Below are positions 60,461 to 64,000 of a stretch of 64,000 nucleotides of DNA, piece after piece. The notes beneath the pieces were generated by a model. That model was not told where the DNA came from. It searched no databases and saw nothing but the letters and a program-made list of their open reading frames with translations. Source of the DNA: an uncultured Alphaproteobacteria bacterium (GTDB lineage: Bacteria > Pseudomonadota > Alphaproteobacteria > HIMB59 > GCA-002718135); NCBI GenBank assembly GCA_902560725.1, contig CACEMR010000003.1, forward strand, positions 1 to 64,000, written 5' to 3'. How positions within the stretch are numbered: position 1 is the stretch's first letter; the number at the start of each line of letters is the position of its first letter. The position numbers and the translations under genes were made by a program.

Positions 60461-63098
60461 TTATCTTATCTTGTTCTTTTATTTCAATTGCTTTTTCGAG
60501 ATCAACAGAAACTAATTGCGATATTCCTTTTTCAGGCATTGTAACTCCAAATAATCTATTTACCCTAGCCATTGTCATTCTATGGTGAGTTATAACTAAA
60601 AATTTAGTTGATGATGTTTTAGCAATTTCTTCAACTAGTGAGCAAAATCTATCAACATTTGTATCATCTAAAGGAGCATCAACCTCATCAAGAACACAAA
60701 TTGGTGCAGGATTTGATAAAAATACTGCAAATAATAATGATAAAGCCGTAAGTGCTTGTTCACCCCCAGACAGAAGAGTTAAATTTTGTAATTTTTTTCC
60801 TGGAGGACTAGCAAATATTTCTAATCCAGCTTGGAGAGGGTCAGATTCATCAGTAAATTTTAAATAAGCTTTTCCCCCACCAAATAATCTAGTAAATAAT
60901 TTTTGAAAATTCTCGTTTACTATTCCATAAGCTGCTAGCAATCTTTGTCTACCTTCAGTATTTAATGAGTCTATCGCTTCTCTTAATTTTGTAATCGCAT
61001 TTAATAAATCACTTTGATCTTTTTTAATTGTATCTACTTTTTCTTCTAAATCCTTTGCTTCCTGTTCAGCTAAAAGGTTTACACCACCTAAACGTTCTTG
61101 TTCAGCAATAAGCCTCTCTAATTTTTTCTCTAAATCATCTGAGTCACCCAAAATTTTATTTGGATCTATTTCGCCAATATTATAAAGTTCATTAAGCTCG
61201 ATACTAAGCCTTTCTTTGACTTGAGTAGAGAGTAATTTAATTGACTCATTAATTGTATTGATTTGACCTTCAGTTCTAATTCTTTCCTCTCTTAGTTCAT
61301 TTAATTTAATTTCTTCTAGCTTTAATTTCTTGTTAATTTCATTTGCATTTTGTTCAGTTTGACGAAGTTGTTCAGCTATTTTTTCATAAGACTTCTTATT
61401 TTCATCTATCATTTTTTGAATTTTTAATTTCTCACTTGATACATCATCAGGAACAGATTGGAGATTTGATAATTCACTAACTAATGAATTTTCTCTTGAA
61501 TTTAATTCTTCTATTCTTTGATTTGCTTTTATAGAAATATCATTCCATTGCTTTTCTTCAGCACTTAATTGTTTTATTCTTCTATTTTTTAATTGATCTA
61601 ATATTGCTTTAGTCGAATTATTTTGCTTACCTGTAGAAACGTATCCATCCCATCTCCATATTTCCCCAGATTTGCTTACTATTATTTGTCCTGGCTTTAA
61701 TTTTTTTTGAATTTCTAAAATTTTTTCTTTATTTTCAATTAGACCAACAAATTCTAGTTTCTTTTTTAGATTATCAGGGCCTTTTATGAGCGAAGAAAAT
61801 TTAGTAATATCTGAGCTAAAATTAGAATCTTCAGGATCTAATTTTCTCCAAAAACTACTTTGCTCTTCATCGATTGATGCAATTAATTCATCTGAAAAAA
61901 CAGCAGCAATAGCTTGCTCAAGACCATCTTCAAAATCTATATAATCAATTATTGGATTATTATTATTTTTATTTGAAACTGCTTCATTGTTTAGTTCATC
62001 ATCTGATTGAATGAAAAGGTCACCTTGCTGTTTTAACAATACAGATTTTTCTTCTCTTACTCTTTCTAGATTTTGTTTTGCATCCTCAAATAAAAATTTT
62101 TCTCTATCAATATCATTTTTTATTTGCTCAATACGTACTTTAGTTTCATCTACCGCAATATTAGCTCTTTCAATTTCTTTTTCTTGATTCTCTAAACTAA
62201 TGGAATATTTTTGAAGCTCAGCTGCTACCTTGTTTTCTTGTAAGCGAAGGTTAGGAAGACTTTCTTGAACTTTTTCATATTCTACATTTAGTCGTGCAAC
62301 AACTTGTGTTTGATCATTTACAACATTAGTTTCAGATAGAATTTTTTCATTGGCATTTTTTAACTTATCTTTTTCATCTATCCATTTTTTATAAAATAAT
62401 CGGGCTCTTGCTTTAGTAATATCTTTTTGAATATATTTATATCTTTCTGCTTGTTTGGACTGTTTTTTTAAAATTGTTAATTGTTCATCTTGTGCCTTTA
62501 GAACATCTTTAACTCGCTCTAAATTATTTTCTGTAGCATTAAGGCGTAACTCTGCCTCGTGACGTCTTGAATGTAAACCAGTTATTCCAGCTGCTTCCTC
62601 AAGTAAAGTTCTTCTTTGTTCAGGTTTAGCTGCGATAATTGCACCCACTCTTCCTTGACTAACCATAGATGTAGACCGGGCACCAGTGGCTGCATCTGCA
62701 AACAAAAGTTGAACATCTTTTAATCTTACTTCTTTTCCATTTACTCTGTATTCTGACCCTTCCCCTCTCCAGATCCTTCTTGTTACTTCAATTGAGTCAT
62801 TTTCATTAAAAATACTTGGTGCTTTTCGTTGTGAATTATCTAAATCTATTGTAACCTCTGCAATATCCCAAGCAGGTCTATCATCCGTTCCATTAAATAT
62901 CACATCATCTAATTCACTTCCACGCATCTGTTTTGGTGAAAGTTCTCCCATGACAAACCTAAAAGCCTCAACAAGATTAGATTTTCCACAACCATTTGGG
63001 CCCACAATTCCAGTAAGACCTCTTTCTATTTGGATTTCAATAGGCTCAACAAATGACTTAAAGCCTTTGACTTTAAGTGTCTTAAAATTAATCATCAA
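60450..63098 (-). CDS. smc: Chromosome segregation protein SMC (882 aa, short arms)
   Basis: FKSFVEPIEIQIERGLTGIVGPNGCGKSNLVEAFRFVMGE, LLSGGEQALTALSLLFA, CVLDEVDAPLDDTNV, degenerate hinge around DGLEQAIAAVFSDEL. Confidence 0.93.
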   Translation of the reverse strand: MMINFKTLKVKGFKSFVEPIEIQIERGLTGIVGPNGCGKSNLVEAFRFVMGELSPKQMRGSELDDVIFNGTDDRPAWDIAEVTIDLDNSQRKAPSIFNENDSIEVTRRIWRGEGSEYRVNGKEVRLKDVQLLFADAATGARSTSMVSQGRVGAIIAAKPEQRRTLLEEAAGITGLHSRRHEAELRLNATENNLERVKDVLKAQDEQLTILKKQSKQAERYKYIQKDITKARARLFYKKWIDEKDKLKNANEKILSETNVVNDQTQVVARLNVEYEKVQESLPNLRLQENKVAAELQKYSISLENQEKEIERANIAVDETKVRIEQIKNDIDREKFLFEDAKQNLERVREEKSVLLKQQGDLFIQSDDELNNEAVSNKNNNNPIIDYIDFEDGLEQAIAAVFSDELIASIDEEQSSFWRKLDPEDSNFSSDITKFSSLIKGPDNLKKKLEFVGLIENKEKILEIQKKLKPGQIIVSKSGEIWRWDGYVSTGKQNNSTKAILDQLKNRRIKQLSAEEKQWNDISIKANQRIEELNSRENSLVSELSNLQSVPDDVSSEKLKIQKMIDENKKSYEKIAEQLRQTEQNANEINKKLKLEEIKLNELREERIRTEGQINTINESIKLLSTQVKERLSIELNELYNIGEIDPNKILGDSDDLEKKLERLIAEQERLGGVNLLAEQEAKDLEEKVDTIKKDQSDLLNAITKLREAIDSLNTEGRQRLLAAYGIVNENFQKLFTRLFGGGKAYLKFTDESDPLQAGLEIFASPPGKKLQNLTLLSGGEQALTALSLLFAVFLSNPAPICVLDEVDAPLDDTNVDRFCSLVEEIAKTSSTKFLVITHHRMTMARVNRLFGVTMPEKGISQLVSVDLEKAIEIKEQDKINEL

Positions 63099-63713
63099 CT
63101 ATTGTGATAATATTTTATCAATGATTTGTCTAAACTCTTTTATATTTTTGTTACCAGAATAAAGTACCCCATTAATTATAAATGATGGAGTGGATCGTAT
63201 GTTAAACTCTTTTTGAGCATTCATAACATCTTCTAATATATCATTTTCCAGGTTAATATCGCTTAAGCAAGCATCAAAATCCTCTTGCTGCATACCTCCG
63301 CTTTGCATAATTTTATATAATTCTTTTTTGGTATCGCTATGTTCTCGTCTAACCCAGTTCTTTTGTAATTTATATAAGGCATTCATATATTGATATCTAG
63401 CATCATTTGGGACACATCTTAAAATCATACTACCGACTAATGCTGGATAATTAAAAGGAAAATCCCTAAAAACAAACTTTACCTTTCCAGTATCAATATA
63501 TTCTGTTTTTAAAGACTCGAGGGTATCATTATGAAAGTCAGCACAATGGCTACATGACATTGATGCATATTCGATTATAGTGATGGGTGATTCAGGTGAA
63601 CCCAATACAAAATCAGTATCTTTTATATTTAAAACAGAATGATCAGCAGCTTTTAAACTTGGTGTTATAAGAAACATCAACAAAACTATAAATAAATTGA
63701 AATTCTTCATCAT
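63099..63713 (-). CDS. DsbA-family thioredoxin-like protein
   Basis: Signal peptide; ITIIEYASMSCSHCADFHNDTL (CSHC), STPSFIINGVLYSG. Confidence 0.9.
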   Translation of the reverse strand: MMKNFNLFIVLLMFLITPSLKAADHSVLNIKDTDFVLGSPESPITIIEYASMSCSHCADFHNDTLESLKTEYIDTGKVKFVFRDFPFNYPALVGSMILRCVPNDARYQYMNALYKLQKNWVRREHSDTKKELYKIMQSGGMQQEDFDACLSDINLENDILEDVMNAQKEFNIRSTPSFIINGVLYSGNKNIKEFRQIIDKILSQ

Positions 63714-64000
63714 TATTTAACCTCCTTAACAATATTTTTTCCTAATTTCATCAATGAATCTTTTAGTTCATTATTTTGTAAACTTTCAATTTCATTTGAA
63801 ATTAATTCTGACTCTTCAAGGCTAACAGGCATCATTTTTGATTTATTTTTATTAAAATCTTCATCTTTAGGTAGGTAATTCTGTTGAATTCTCAAGTCAT
63901 TAATAGCTTTATAACCAAAATAACTATTAATTTTTTCAATAATTGTATCTTTAAAATGTTGAAATTCTAATGCCGCTGCAGGCGCAACATTTACATTCAA
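63713..64000 (-). CDS. DUF721/DciA-like protein, C-terminal part (truncated by window edge)
   Basis: VAPAAALEFQHFKDTIIEKINSYFGYKAINDLRIQQ resembles DUF721; located beside DsbA-like and smc. Confidence 0.65.
   Translation of the reverse strand: MNVNVAPAAALEFQHFKDTIIEKINSYFGYKAINDLRIQQNYLPKDEDFNKNKSKMMPVSLEESELISNEIESLQNNELKDSLMKLGKNIVKEVK

Overview
This 64-kb window is AT-rich and densely coded. It looks like chromosome from a streamlined marine-type alphaproteobacterium (SAR11/HIMB59-like by inference: very low GC, short spacers, overlapping genes, alphaproteobacterial gene orders). I found no rRNA, tRNA, CRISPR array, transposase or phage genes. Main blocks: (1) 0-13 kb, sugar uptake and catabolism: two periplasmic sugar-binding proteins, a permease with an unusual insertion plus an ATPase, a split transketolase with an FGGY kinase, sugar isomerases including XylA, PhyH, Gfo/Idh and glyoxalase. 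(2) 13-29 kb, housekeeping: ribF-ileS-lspA-bamF-like-pgi, rsmD, an RluB-like gene, tadA, xseA, a lipid A/Kdo/MsbA block, ubiA, rsmE. (3) 29.5-35 kb, the aa3 cytochrome oxidase operon, with an untracked 35-aa membrane ORF and a SURF1 gene lacking an obvious ATG start. (4) 35-41 kb, thrC, an M16 peptidase, ogt and a sugar isomerase/oxidoreductase pair. (5) 41.4-43.7 kb, amtB preceded by two tandem copies of a structured RNA that matches, from memory, the glnA/L-glutamine riboswitch aptamer, with a plausible Shine-Dalgarno-sequestering helix; a second structured spacer and a small winged-helix-like gene follow amtB. (6) 43.6-55 kb, yqgE, dsbD-like and a second sugar/sugar-acid block. (7) 55-64 kb, rnhA, thrB, ispH, the F0 ATP synthase operon, a short-armed smc, a DsbA-like gene and a DUF721/DciA-like gene. 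The strongest discovery candidate is the tandem glutamine-aptamer leader on amtB. The second is a putative D-apiose-type transketolase pathway cluster at the left end. No database search or folding software was used; family calls come from reading the translations, and helices were paired by hand.
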